From Haloimpatiens lingqiaonensis (GTDB taxonomy: Bacteria > Bacillota > Clostridia > Clostridiales > Clostridiaceae): a stretch of DNA of 64,000 bases. The stretch lies in assembly GCF_044502415.1 (NCBI RefSeq), contig NZ_CP172402.1; one strand, written 5' to 3'. Below, piece after piece: positions 1-8,134 of the stretch (positions within the stretch are counted from its first letter, which is position 1; each line of letters opens with the position of its first letter). The notes beneath the pieces are model-generated. The model ran no database searches. It saw nothing but the letters and a program-made list of their open reading frames with translations, and was not told the DNA's origin. The position numbers were made by a program, and so were the translations under genes.

Positions 1-644
1 TGCTTCTTATGGGATTTAAAAATGAAGTCCGCTCTATTATAAGTTATACACCAAATAACCGTCAGACCCTATGTTTTTCAGCTACAATGAACTCTGAAGT
101 TAAAAAACTTGCCTATAAAAACATGCATGATCCAAAATTAGTTATGATAGAAAAAAAGGAAGTAACTCTTGAAAATATCAAACAATTTCTAATAGAAACC
201 ACTGATAGAAGGAAACAAGAAGACTTGTGTAAAATTTTAGATGAAGAAAATCCATTTATGGCCATTATCTTTTGTAGAACCAAAAGAAGAGTTGATAACC
301 TTGAGGAAGATCTTTATCAAAAAGGATATAACTGCAAAAAACTTCATGGTGGTATATCTCAAGCAAAGCGTGAAAAAGTAATGAAAGCCTTTAAAAACTT
401 AGAGATTCAATATTTAATAACTACTGATGTAGCAGCTAGAGGACTTGATATAACTGGAGTTACCCATGTTTTTAATTATGATATACCTGAGAACGCCGAG
501 AGTTATATACACCGTATAGGCAGAACTGGAAGAGCTGGTGAAGAGGGCTATGCCTTCCTATTTGTAGCACCAAAAGATGAAACCACTTTAAATACAATAG
601 AAAAAGAAATTCAATTAAAAATCCCTAAAAGAATTTTAACGTAA
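1..644 (+). CDS. DEAD-box ATP-dependent RNA helicase, C-terminal part (5' end outside window)
   Basis: ATP-dependent RNA unwinding in the cytoplasm (ribosome assembly or mRNA turnover). The reading frame is open to the left edge of the window; the codons before the first Met read Leu-Leu, matching the usual run of this family after the DEAD box, so this is a truncated view and not a short gene. Visible: motif III SAT (residue ~25 of the visible part), the helicase C-terminal RecA domain with TTDVAARGLD (motif V, ~138-147) and YIHRIGRTGRAG (motif VI, ~166-177). The protein ends soon after the helicase core without a long basic tail, so it is a short DEAD-box member. No terminator is obvious before the IS element that follows. 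Confidence 0.95.
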   Translation, partial: LLMGFKNEVRSIISYTPNNRQTLCFSATMNSEVKKLAYKNMHDPKLVMIEKKEVTLENIKQFLIETTDRRKQEDLCKILDEENPFMAIIFCRTKRRVDNLEEDLYQKGYNCKKLHGGISQAKREKVMKAFKNLEIQYLITTDVAARGLDITGVTHVFNYDIPENAESYIHRIGRTGRAGEEGYAFLFVAPKDETTLNTIEKEIQLKIPKRILT

Positions 645-928
645 CAACTTACAATCTTCAGCAATTATGGGTTTTTGAAAAAATATAAGAGAACCTTTAG
701 GCATATATTTCCACTATTAAAAAATCACATTTTTATAGAAAAAAGCTACAAAATAAATTATAATTTTAAAATGTGTCCTTTTTATACTACAGTAAATATC
801 TTTAAAATAAATTGCTTCAGTATAGATAGGTGAATATTTATAATTAGGAGATATCTTTAGTTGTTTAAAATATAGATAAAGGTAATCAAATATAGTAAAA
901 TGTACTTTTAAAAAGGAAGTGAGTACAT

Positions 929-1096
929 TTGAAAAATAATAACTATAAACCAAATGAATTTGCAGAATTAATTAATGTATCAGTTAGAACATTGCAAAGA
1001 TGGGATAATGAAGGAATATTAAAAGTATTTAGAACACCAACAAATAGGAGATATTATACTTATGAACAATATAAAGAAAATATAAGAAAAAAATAA
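929..1096 (+). pseudogene. IS607-family serine recombinase TnpA, N-terminal remnant
   Basis: A 55-residue frame from a TTG start preceded by AAGGAAGTGA. It encodes a MerR-like winged helix (KPNEFAELINVSVRTLQRWD then a TNRRYYTYEQY wing), the DNA-binding head of IS607 transposases. Full-length proteins have about 190-210 residues with a resolvase-type catalytic domain; here the frame stops right after the head and tnpB begins seven bases later, so the catalytic serine domain is deleted. It may still bind the element end, but that is inference. Confidence 0.8.
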
Positions 1097-1102
1097 AGGA
1101 AG

Positions 1103-2272
1103 ATGAAGAAGTTGAAAAAAGCATACAAAATAGAAATTAAACCAATAGAAGAACAGATAACTAAAATTCATAAAACTATTGGTGTAAGTAGGTTCATATA
1201 CAATTTTTATATTGCTTATAATAAAGAAGTTTACGAAAAAGAGAAAAAATTTATTAGTGGTATGGATTTTTCTAAATGGCTTAATAACAAATATATTCCT
1301 AATAATCCTGACAAAGCGTGGATTAAAGAAGTGTCTTCCAAAGCTACTAAGCAAGCCATTATGAATGGAGAAAAAGCATTCAAGAAATTCTTTAAAGGGG
1401 AAAGCGGCTTTCCTAAATTTAAGAAAAAGAAAAATCAAGATGTTAAAGCTTACCTTCCAAAGAATAATAAAACAGATTGGACTATTGAAAGACATAGAGT
1501 TAAAGTTCCAACTTTAGGTTGGGTTAGATTAAAAGAATTTGGATACATTCCAGTTAACTCTATAGTTAAAAGTGGTACAGTAAGTCAAAAAGCAGATAGA
1601 TATTTTGTTTCAATTTTAGTTGAAGAAGCTATTAATTTAGACAATAAACCTTATTCAGAAGGAATAGGCGTAGACCTTGGACTAAAAGATTTTGCAATTT
1701 GTAATAATGGCTTAACTAAAAAGAATATTAACAAAACTGAAACAGTTAAAAAAGCAGACAAGAAACTAAAACGTGAGCAAAGAAAACTTTCAAGAAAATA
1801 TGAAAGTTTAAAATTAAGAAATAAAAAAGAGAAAGGAGAAGCTACTCGTCAAAATATCCAAAAACAAATAGTAAAGGTACAAAAACTTCATCAAAGACTT
1901 ACAAATATAAGAACTGATTACATAAATAAAACAGTGAATGAGTTAATAAAACAAAAACCAAGTTTTATAACTATTGAAGATTTAAATGTAAGTGGAATGA
2001 TGAAGAATAGGCATTTAGCAAAGGCAATTGCTGGGCAGAAGTTTTATGAATTTAGAAGTAAGCTTATTTCAAAAGCCAAGCAAAACAATATTGAAATAAG
2101 GATAGTTGATAGATTCTATCCTAGTAGTAAAATGTGTAGTTGTTGTGGAGCATATAAAAAAGATTTAAAACTATCTGATAGAGTTTATAAATGCAGTTGT
2201 GGACTTTCTATTGATAGAGATTTAAATGCTTCAATAAATTTAGCTAATGCAAAAGAATATAAGATAGCTTAA
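1103..2272 (+). CDS. tnpB: TnpB RNA-guided nuclease (IS607/IS605 OrfB family)
   Basis: RNA-guided DNA endonuclease of the family ancestral to Cas12, which helps its transposon persist. All three RuvC acidic motifs are present: GVDLGLKDF (~res 191), TIEDLNVSGMM (~res 291), and DRDLNASIN near the C-terminus (~res 374). The four-Cys zinc ribbon is intact (CSCCGAY..., KCSCG). At 389 residues it is full length. The start is uncertain: ATG at 1103 is very close to its AAAGGA, while a TTG at 1112 would begin MKKAYKIEIKP, closer to the family consensus. No frameshift or stop is seen, so the nuclease looks functional although the partner recombinase is broken. Confidence 0.93.
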   Translation: MKKLKKAYKIEIKPIEEQITKIHKTIGVSRFIYNFYIAYNKEVYEKEKKFISGMDFSKWLNNKYIPNNPDKAWIKEVSSKATKQAIMNGEKAFKKFFKGESGFPKFKKKKNQDVKAYLPKNNKTDWTIERHRVKVPTLGWVRLKEFGYIPVNSIVKSGTVSQKADRYFVSILVEEAINLDNKPYSEGIGVDLGLKDFAICNNGLTKKNINKTETVKKADKKLKREQRKLSRKYESLKLRNKKEKGEATRQNIQKQIVKVQKLHQRLTNIRTDYINKTVNELIKQKPSFITIEDLNVSGMMKNRHLAKAIAGQKFYEFRSKLISKAKQNNIEIRIVDRFYPSSKMCSCCGAYKKDLKLSDRVYKCSCGLSIDRDLNASINLANAKEYKIA

Positions 2273-2425
2273 TTAAACAAGTACTTATATGTGTACCCAA
2301 GGCTATTTGGGGAATTAACGACTGTGGAGTACTATACAAACTGTAGTAGCTTAGGCAAGGCAGAGTACGTTGAAGCAGTAAGAATCTCAATATGGATACA
2401 TTTGACCATATTTTGAGTAGCAGGA
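2240..2425 (+). ncRNA. Candidate omega-RNA / right end of the TnpB element
   Basis: TnpB guide RNAs derive from the 3' end of tnpB plus the transposon right end, with the guide taken from flanking DNA. This stretch has no ORF and is more GC-rich and structured than its surroundings. It carries GTTGAAGCAGTAAGAATCTC, resembling the conserved GAAGCAGGAATCTC-type segment I recall from omega-RNA scaffolds, followed by an imperfect hairpin (CTCAATATGG ... CCATATTTTGAG, about 2389-2419). The guide would then read into the start of the DUF1097 gene. The assignment rests on position and partial motif resemblance. Confidence 0.45.
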
Positions 2426-2432
2426 ACTATAT

Positions 2433-2918
2433 ATGAGTCTTTTAATGGCTATTTCCATAAGTGTGGGTATTTTATCTGGACTTTGGGGATTTATTAGTGC
2501 ATCCCTAGGATTAATAACTTGGGTTGGATTTATTGGTTGTACAAGTTATTATGCCTCTGGAGGAAAATTTATAGGCTTTAAAAAATCTATTTTAGCAAAT
2601 CTTACGGGAGTGCTTTGGGCTATGGCAATAATTAAATTTTCAAGCCAATTTACATCTCCTTATGCTGCATTTATATTTACAGGAATTTTTTCATTTGTAA
2701 TGTGTATACAAGCTAAATTTAAACTATTAGAATTTATTCCTGGAGCATTTTGTGGCGCTTGTTCGGTTTTTGGAGTAAATGGAGATTGGAAAGCAGTGAC
2801 TATGGCATTGATTTGTGGCGCTATTTTAGGTTACAGTTCCGATATGGGTGGAGTATTAATTCATAAGCTATTTGGCAAAGATGATAATAATATAGCAAAA
2901 AATAAAAAATATAATTAA
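2433..2918 (+). CDS. DUF1097 family inner membrane protein (YcdZ-like)
   Basis: About 161 residues with four to five predicted membrane segments, matching the length of the DUF1097 family; the N-terminus (GILSGLWGF...GLITWVGFIGCTSYYASGG) follows the YcdZ pattern, so the gene is complete. Function is unknown; the family is proposed to be a small-molecule permease or its partner. The start codon lies about 10 bases after the presumed right end of the TnpB element, and the Shine-Dalgarno is weak (AGGA), so the native promoter may have been displaced by the insertion. Confidence 0.85.
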   Translation: MSLLMAISISVGILSGLWGFISASLGLITWVGFIGCTSYYASGGKFIGFKKSILANLTGVLWAMAIIKFSSQFTSPYAAFIFTGIFSFVMCIQAKFKLLEFIPGAFCGACSVFGVNGDWKAVTMALICGAILGYSSDMGGVLIHKLFGKDDNNIAKNKKYN

Positions 2919-2954
2919 ATATAATAGATTTTTTTCTCTAACATATTTCATATA

Positions 2955-2996
2955 TTTAAAAATGACTAAGCCATATTAGACTTAGCCATTTTTAAA
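2955..2996. terminator. Bidirectional rho-independent terminator
   Basis: Inverted repeat of 16 bp (TTTAAAAATGACTAAG at 2955-2970, CTTAGCCATTTTTAAA at 2981-2996) with a single A.C mismatch and a 10-nt loop. A and T runs on both sides let it serve both the DUF1097 gene (+) and the convergent NifX-type gene (-). Confidence 0.85.
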
Positions 2997-3011
2997 TGAT
3001 TCCTCTTTTAA

Positions 3012-3368
3012 CTATTCATTACAATGACCTTCATGTTCATGTTCTCTACAAACACTTCCTGTAGATTTCAATTGGCCATTTACATAACTTTGTATTACGT
3101 TATCACTTAAACCTTGCGCACCAACTACTACTTCAATACCATTTTCATTAAATAGTTGTTGTGCTGTTTCTCCCATACCGCCTGCTATAATAACATTTAC
3201 ATCCAATTCCTTTAAAAATACTGGAAGATATCCAGGTCTATGTCCTGGATTAGGAGTAAAATTTTTCTTTAGTGATTTATCCTCTCCTACATCATATATT
3301 GTAAATCCCTCACAATGTCCAAAATGTCCACTTACAAATTTTTCCTCACTTGCAATTGCTATTCTCAT
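3012..3368 (-). CDS. NifX/NifB-family iron-molybdenum cluster-binding protein
   Basis: A 118-residue single-domain protein of the dinitrogenase iron-molybdenum cofactor family (RNase H-like fold; MRIAIASEEKFVSGHFGHC start, GGMGETAQQLF loop at ~55-65). Members carry or transfer Fe-S or Mo-containing clusters; the family includes the Orange Protein of Desulfovibrio. The C-terminus is rich in His and Cys (CREHEHEGHC), a likely extra metal site. It is the last gene of a four-gene run with two MinD-ferredoxin ATPases and a second NifX-type protein. No nitrogenase genes are in view, so a role in nitrogen fixation is not supported. The start has a GGAGGAATTTT-type site. Confidence 0.88.
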   Translation of the reverse strand: MRIAIASEEKFVSGHFGHCEGFTIYDVGEDKSLKKNFTPNPGHRPGYLPVFLKELDVNVIIAGGMGETAQQLFNENGIEVVVGAQGLSDNVIQSYVNGQLKSTGSVCREHEHEGHCNE

Positions 3369-3493
3369 TTAAAATTCCTCCCTATCTTTAAATTAGTATA
3401 AAACTCTTATACTTTTTTAAAATCATACATACACATTTTTAATTTTTAACTTATCCTATATATTCTATTATTCACCTACAGAATATATCCTTT

Positions 3494-4360
3494 TTAATCA
3501 TGAATATTAAAATTTGCTAAGCTTTTTTTCATATTACTCCACATATGTTCAATAGCTTTTTCCGCTATACTATCTTTGTAAAAAGTTATAGGTTTTAGCT
3601 CATTTATTGACTTCATCACAGTATCATCATAAGGAATTTTCCCTACTAGTACTAGCCGTTTTTCTTGGATAAATTGTTCTATTTCCTTGCTCATATCTTC
3701 ATTAATATCATATTTATTTATACAAACCATAATAAAAACTCCAAAATGCTCGCATAATTCTACTACTCTCTTTAAATCTTCAAGTCCTGATTTTGTAGGT
3801 TCTGTAACAACTAAAGCTGCATCTACTCCTGTTATTGAGGCTATAACAGCACAACCAATACCTGGGGAACCATCAATTATAGTTATTTTTTCATTTTTAC
3901 TAAATTTTTTTCCGTTTTTTCTCAAACTAGTTATTAATTTACCTGAACCATCACTGCCTACTTCCATCTCTGCTCTTGAAATTATTCCTTCATGAAGCTC
4001 AGTAATAAATGTGTCTGCAGTCTTTTCATCATTTAATTTTATAGCATTTTGAGGACATACTAACATACATGCTCCACAGCCTTCACAAACAAATGTATTA
4101 ATAACAAAATTCTCTATAGCATGAAATCTGCATACACCCTCACATTTTCCACATTTAATGCAAAGGGATTCATCTATATTTGCTTTTTTCCCTCCTACAA
4201 ATTCACCCTTTTCAATATCTTTACCCTTATAAAAAAGATAAAGATTTGGTGCATCTACATCACAGTCTATCCTCATTACATCATTTGCAAGCTCCGATAT
4301 GGCTGTAGCAATAGTAGTTTTCCCTGTGCCACCTTTTCCACTTAAAACTGCTAATTCCAA
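3494..4360 (-). CDS. MinD/Mrp-type ATPase with inserted 2x[4Fe-4S] ferredoxin domain
   Basis: P-loop ATPase of the SIMIBI class (deviant Walker A GKGGTGKTT at ~res 8-16; IIDGSPG Walker B region at ~155), with a bacterial ferredoxin domain inserted at ~63-110 (CIKCGKCEGVC and CEGCGACMLVC). This architecture is typical of the paired ATPases encoded beside NifX-like or ORP proteins, thought to load or move metal clusters in an ATP-dependent way. 288 residues, full length. Its start overlaps the end of the neighbouring paralogue by 10 bases, indicating translational coupling and probably a heterodimer. Confidence 0.9.
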   Translation of the reverse strand: MELAVLSGKGGTGKTTIATAISELANDVMRIDCDVDAPNLYLFYKGKDIEKGEFVGGKKANIDESLCIKCGKCEGVCRFHAIENFVINTFVCEGCGACMLVCPQNAIKLNDEKTADTFITELHEGIISRAEMEVGSDGSGKLITSLRKNGKKFSKNEKITIIDGSPGIGCAVIASITGVDAALVVTEPTKSGLEDLKRVVELCEHFGVFIMVCINKYDINEDMSKEIEQFIQEKRLVLVGKIPYDDTVMKSINELKPITFYKDSIAEKAIEHMWSNMKKSLANFNIHD

Positions 4361-5187
4361 GATAGCACCTCCTTTACTTCCTTCGAAATCACATCAAACA
4401 CCCTTTTATGAATTAAATAATCATATAATATTTCTCCCTTAGAATAAAGCACTGCTGTATCTTTACTATAAGGAATAGTACCTATTAATGATATTTTTTC
4501 TTCTCTACAATATTTCTTTACTGTGTTATCTTTTCCATCATCCTTGTTTATAACAATTCCAAAAGGTATATTGTACATTTTTACGAGCTCTACAGCCATT
4601 TTTAAATCATGAAGTCCGAATTCAGAAGGTTCTGTAACTAGTATTGCGCCATGAGCATATTTCAAAGCATTTACCACATTACAAGAAGTTCCAGGAGGAC
4701 AATCAATTAAATTAATCTCATCTTTCCCTGATAAATCCTTAAGCAACTCTCCAATAACAGGTACCGCCATAGGCTCACTTATATTTAAAATTCCTCTATT
4801 ACAATTTATGTCTCTCACAATACCCTTTTCAATTTCACCTATTGCCCTTTTGCCATAGGTTATAGCATTATATTTACATGCAATTTCACAAGCACCACAT
4901 CCATGACATAATTTTTGAAAAAGCATAATGTCATCCTTTACTTTTGCAAGAGAATTAAATTGACATACACTTACACACTGTCCACAATTAGTACATTTAT
5001 TATCATCTATAATAGGATATTCCACCATAACCTTTTCTGTTTTGTATACCTTAGGCTTTAAAAATAAGAAACCATTTGGTTCTTCTACATCACAATCTAT
5101 ATAATTGGCCTTTAGAGCTAGGGCAAGATTAGTTGAAACTGTGGTCTTACCTGTTCCGCCTTTACCACTAAGTACCGCTATGTTCAC
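4351..5187 (-). CDS. MinD/Mrp-type ATPase with inserted 2x[4Fe-4S] ferredoxin domain (paralogue)
   Basis: 278 residues, same architecture as the downstream gene: GKGGTGKTT Walker A at ~8-16, ferredoxin insertion at ~63-108 (CTNCGQCVSVC, CHGCGACEIAC), IDCPPGTSCNVVNALK at ~160. The two paralogues are translationally coupled and lie between two NifX-type genes. In Desulfovibrio the comparable pair acts with the molybdenum-copper Orange Protein; here the equivalence is inferred from domain content and order only. The start carries a good upstream GGAG. Confidence 0.9.
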   Translation of the reverse strand: MNIAVLSGKGGTGKTTVSTNLALALKANYIDCDVEEPNGFLFLKPKVYKTEKVMVEYPIIDDNKCTNCGQCVSVCQFNSLAKVKDDIMLFQKLCHGCGACEIACKYNAITYGKRAIGEIEKGIVRDINCNRGILNISEPMAVPVIGELLKDLSGKDEINLIDCPPGTSCNVVNALKYAHGAILVTEPSEFGLHDLKMAVELVKMYNIPFGIVINKDDGKDNTVKKYCREEKISLIGTIPYSKDTAVLYSKGEILYDYLIHKRVFDVISKEVKEVLSWN

Positions 5188-5205
5188 TATATACTCATCT
5201 CCAAT

Positions 5206-5571
5206 CTAATGGCTTCCTCCATGATGTGCCGGACCAGACATTTTGATTTCTTCCAATTCGCCATTTTTATATTTTTCAATTACCTCACTTATAGTTATGT
5301 TACTGCATTTATATGCCTTAATTGACGCTTTTTCAATAATTTCAAAGGCATTAGGCCCAAGATTTCCAGTAATAATAACATCTACATTTTCTTCTATAAG
5401 CTGATTAGATGCAGCAATGCCTGCTCCACCACTTGCACTTTGACCCTGATTTTCTAAAACCTTAACTTCTCCACTTTCAGTATCGTGGATTTGAAAGTAT
5501 TCACACCTACCAAATCTCATATCAAGTAAATCTTTAATAGTTTTTCCTGTTGCTGAAATTGCTATTTTCAT
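5206..5571 (-). CDS. NifX-family metal-cluster protein, first gene of the cluster
   Basis: 121 residues from the ATG at 5571, which has a perfect GGAGGAATAATA in front; the longer frame upstream (to 5655) lacks support. The fold is the same NifX type (MKIAISATGKTIKDLLDMRFGR, GNLGPNAFEII at ~66-76), with a His-rich tail (PAHHGGSH). It would be the first gene transcribed, followed 18 bases later by the first ATPase. Two short repeats of TGCCAATT lie upstream at about 5657 and 5703 and could be an operator, but that is weak. Confidence 0.87.
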   Translation of the reverse strand: MKIAISATGKTIKDLLDMRFGRCEYFQIHDTESGEVKVLENQGQSASGGAGIAASNQLIEENVDVIITGNLGPNAFEIIEKASIKAYKCSNITISEVIEKYKNGELEEIKMSGPAHHGGSH

Positions 5572-5755
5572 TATTATTCCTCCAAATCTTTTATTATCTT
5601 TTTTTACTACAAAATCAAATATTAATTCCATATTCATAAAAATTAATATTAGCATTTGCCAATTTCAATTTCATATTACTCCTTTTTTTAGTTATTGTCA
5701 AATGCCAATTAAAAAATATTCAAAAACATTTATTTTTAATAAAAATATAGTAAAT

Positions 5756-5790
5756 AAAAAGGATTAAATCATACTGACTTAACCCTTTTT
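5756..5790 (-). terminator. Rho-independent terminator after the amidohydrolase gene
   Basis: On the minus strand the stem AAAAAGGGTTAAGTC pairs, with two G.U pairs, to GATTTAATCCTTTTT across a 5-nt loop, ending in a T-rich run. It lies 30 bases past the stop of the minus-strand amidohydrolase gene. Confidence 0.85.
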
Positions 5791-5819
5791 ATAATATAGT
5801 AATTATCTTGATATAATAA

Positions 5820-7082
5820 CTATTTTAATAAAGAAACTTTTGTATCAATTACTTCTGGTTCTCTTTTGAATAAGAACTCACCTTTTCTAACAGAACAGTT
5901 AATCCCTACTCTTTCTAGTATAGCATCAAATTCATTTTTTGCATTTAATACTATGAAATTAGCATCTTTTCCTGTTTCTATACCATATTTATCTTGTATA
6001 TGAAGAGTTTTTGCACCATTTACTGTAATTAAGTCTAGAGCATTGTTAATTTCTTCAAAAGACATCATGTGGCATATATGAATTCCTGCATCTAATATAT
6101 TCATTAAGTTTCCATTTCCTAGTGGATACCATGGATCTGAAATTGAGTCTTGTGCAAAACAAACATTTATACCTGCATCATTTAACTCTTTAACTCTTGT
6201 AAGTCCTCTTCTCTTTGGATATGTGTCATATCTTCCTTGTAAATGAATATTTTCAGTTGGGCATGATATGAAGTTCATGTTTGATAATTTTAAAAGCTTA
6301 AATAATTTAAATGTATAAGCATTATTATATGAACCCATAGCACAAGTGTGACTTGCTGTTGTAAGTTCGCCAATTCTGTTCATGTAAGCTTCTGCAGCTA
6401 GTAACTCAACGAATCTTGATTGTTCATCATCTGTTTCATCACAGTGAATGTCTATTAATTTGTTGTATTTCATAGCAAGTTCTACAGTTTTCTTAACTGA
6501 TCTTTCTCCCATTTCCCTTGTGAATTCGAAGTGAGGTATAGCTCCTACTACATCAGCACCCATTTTTAATGCTTCTTCTACTAATTTATCTCCATCTTTA
6601 TATGAATACATACCTTCTTGTGGGAATGCTATAATTTGAATATCAACAATATCTTTTACTTCTTCTTTTAATTCCATAATTGCTTTTAGGCAAGTAAGTT
6701 TTGGATCTGTTACATCTACGTGTGTTCTAAGGTATTGAGTTCCGTATAATATTTCTTTTTTAAGTGCAATTCTAGCACGCTCTTTTATTTCATCTATTGT
6801 CATATTTGCTTTTGTTTCAGACCATCTTTGAATTCCTTCAAATAAAGTTCCTGTTCCGTTATTTGCACCAGGCATACGTGCTGTGTATACATAATCTAAA
6901 TGTATATGTGGATCAACATAAGGTGGTACCACAAGATTTCCATCTAAATCATAGGATTCCACATCTTTATATTTTTCTGAAAGATTTGAACCAATTTCTT
7001 TATATACTCCATTTTCAACAAGTAAATCAACTAATTCTTCTTTGCCCTTTAGTTTGGCATTTTTAAACAAAATCACTTTCAT
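5820..7082 (-). CDS. codA: Cytosine/creatinine deaminase-type amidohydrolase (CodA family)
   Basis: Zinc or iron-dependent deaminase of the amidohydrolase superfamily, about 420 residues. The start is the ATG at 7082 with GAAAGGAG in front; the longer frame to 7211 has no ribosome site. Metal and catalytic residues are in the expected places: VDPHIHLDYVYT (HxH, ~57-68), DIHCDETDDEQSRF (~205-218), ASHTCAMG (~238-245) and FAQDSISDPWYPLGNGN (~303-319). CodA-family enzymes act on cytosine, isoguanine or creatinine. The adjacent divergent creatininase gene and the PucR regulator make a creatinine or purine-type substrate more likely than plain pyrimidine salvage; this is inference. Confidence 0.85.
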   Translation of the reverse strand: MKVILFKNAKLKGKEELVDLLVENGVYKEIGSNLSEKYKDVESYDLDGNLVVPPYVDPHIHLDYVYTARMPGANNGTGTLFEGIQRWSETKANMTIDEIKERARIALKKEILYGTQYLRTHVDVTDPKLTCLKAIMELKEEVKDIVDIQIIAFPQEGMYSYKDGDKLVEEALKMGADVVGAIPHFEFTREMGERSVKKTVELAMKYNKLIDIHCDETDDEQSRFVELLAAEAYMNRIGELTTASHTCAMGSYNNAYTFKLFKLLKLSNMNFISCPTENIHLQGRYDTYPKRRGLTRVKELNDAGINVCFAQDSISDPWYPLGNGNLMNILDAGIHICHMMSFEEINNALDLITVNGAKTLHIQDKYGIETGKDANFIVLNAKNEFDAILERVGINCSVRKGEFLFKREPEVIDTKVSLLK

Positions 7083-7355
7083 TTTTAATGTTCTCCTTTC
7101 AATTTTTAGCTTTGTCTTTAGCAATAAACAAAGTTTAACATGAAAATTCACCCTAGTCATTGTACTAAATATACAATAAAATTTTGGTATAACTGTGCAC
7201 ATAAAGAACATATTTTTATAGGTTTATTTGTATTTTTTGCACATTGTATGTGATATTACTGAAAGTACAATGACATTGCTCAAAACTTCAAATTTCATTG
7301 TGTAAAAATTACTCAATACAAAATTTTATTAAACATAAGAAAAGGAGACGTTATT
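7083..7355. promoter_or_regulatory. Divergent promoter region with repeated CATTGTA motifs
   Basis: 273 bases between divergent genes, with CATTGTA at 7158 and 7242, its complement TACAATG at 7266, TACAAT at 7172 and a variant CATTGTG at 7296. The 7242/7266 pair is a perfect 7-bp inverted repeat. The arrangement suggests a shared regulator-binding region, plausibly for the PucR-type protein encoded at 9119-10327. No clean -35/-10 pair could be chosen. Confidence 0.5.
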
Positions 7356-8111
7356 ATGTACGAAAACTTAAAAATGGAAAACATGACATGGCAAGAATTT
7401 GCAAAGAAAAAAGATGATGTAATCATATTACCAATAGGTGCTACTGAGCAGCACGGTCCTCATTTACCTACTTGTGTAGATGCAGTACTTGCAAGAGAAT
7501 TTGCTTATCGTGTAGCTGAAAAAGTAAATGGTGTAGTTGCTCCAACTCTTTCATATGGATATAAATCAAAACCATTAAGCGGTGGTGGTCCATTATTCCC
7601 AGGAACTATCGACTTAAATGGTGCTACATTACAAGCTTTAGTAATGGATATAATTGATGAATTCGTTCGTGATGGTTTCACAAAGATATTCATTTTAAGT
7701 GCTCACTTTGAAAATGAAGCATTTATAGTAGAAGCTATGGATTTATGTTCTGCAAAATATGGCGACAAAGTTAAAATTCTTCTTACTAACTGGTGGGATC
7801 CAATGTCACCTGACATAATTGACAAAGTTTTTGATGAAGTACCATTCCCAGGTTGGGCTTTAGAACATGCTGCTGTTACAGAAACTTCATTAATGATGTA
7901 TTTTGCACCAGAGCTAGTTAGAGAAGACAAGATATTAGATACAAAAAATGCTACTCCAGGAACTTATTTTAAATATCCTATAGAAAAAGATATAGTTCCT
8001 GAAACTGGAATACTTGCATCAGCTAAATCATCTTCAGCTGCAAGAGGAAAAATAATGGTAGATGACGTTGTTCCAAATATCGTAAAAATAATTGAAGAAG
8101 CTTTCAAATAA
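7356..8111 (+). CDS. Creatininase (creatinine amidohydrolase)
   Basis: Metal-dependent hydrolase interconverting creatinine and creatine. 251 residues, family length. Visible: PIGATEQHGPHLPTCVDA (Glu, His and Asp metal ligands, ~26-43), LSAHFENEAF (~113-122) where many family members have NGHGGN but true creatininases have NGHYEN, and GWALEHAAVTETSLMM (~167-182) matching the GWDIEHGGVFETSLM region of the Pseudomonas enzyme. This favours genuine creatininase over the generic MftE/FAPy-hydrolase branches. Start ATG with AAAAGGAGACG. It is followed 23 bases later by an EamA transporter, probably the uptake or export partner. Confidence 0.85.
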   Translation: MYENLKMENMTWQEFAKKKDDVIILPIGATEQHGPHLPTCVDAVLAREFAYRVAEKVNGVVAPTLSYGYKSKPLSGGGPLFPGTIDLNGATLQALVMDIIDEFVRDGFTKIFILSAHFENEAFIVEAMDLCSAKYGDKVKILLTNWWDPMSPDIIDKVFDEVPFPGWALEHAAVTETSLMMYFAPELVREDKILDTKNATPGTYFKYPIEKDIVPETGILASAKSSSAARGKIMVDDVVPNIVKIIEEAFK

Positions 8112-8134
8112 AATAGAAAGAAGTAGGTATATTT

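Larger units (their letters stand above)
880..2425 (+). mobile_element. IS607-type element with decayed recombinase and intact TnpB
   Basis: A MerR-like recombinase head (929-1096) is followed by a tnpB gene and then a non-coding right end with hairpins, the usual IS607 order. The recombinase lacks its catalytic serine domain, so the element is probably not self-mobile. The exact ends are not determined: IS607 elements make no target duplication and have no clear terminal repeats. The left limit given is only just upstream of the first gene; the right limit is placed after the last hairpin, immediately before the DUF1097 gene. Confidence 0.6.

Noticed and set aside
717..1495. Minus-strand ORFs of 78 and 158 codons opposite the IS607/TnpB start
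   Set aside because: Hydrophobic, Phe-rich shadows of the AT-rich plus strand; no ribosome site, and the plus-strand TnpB frame is a recognised family.
2273..2432. Group I intron (IStron) at the TnpB element right end
   Set aside because: I could not find the conserved P7/P3 core elements or an intron-like length; an ordinary TnpB right end explains the sequence better.
3012..5571. Nitrogen-fixation (nif) cluster
   Set aside because: NifX-family proteins alone do not indicate nitrogenase; nifHDK, nifE, nifN and nifB are not present, and the paired MinD-ferredoxin ATPases fit an ORP-type system.
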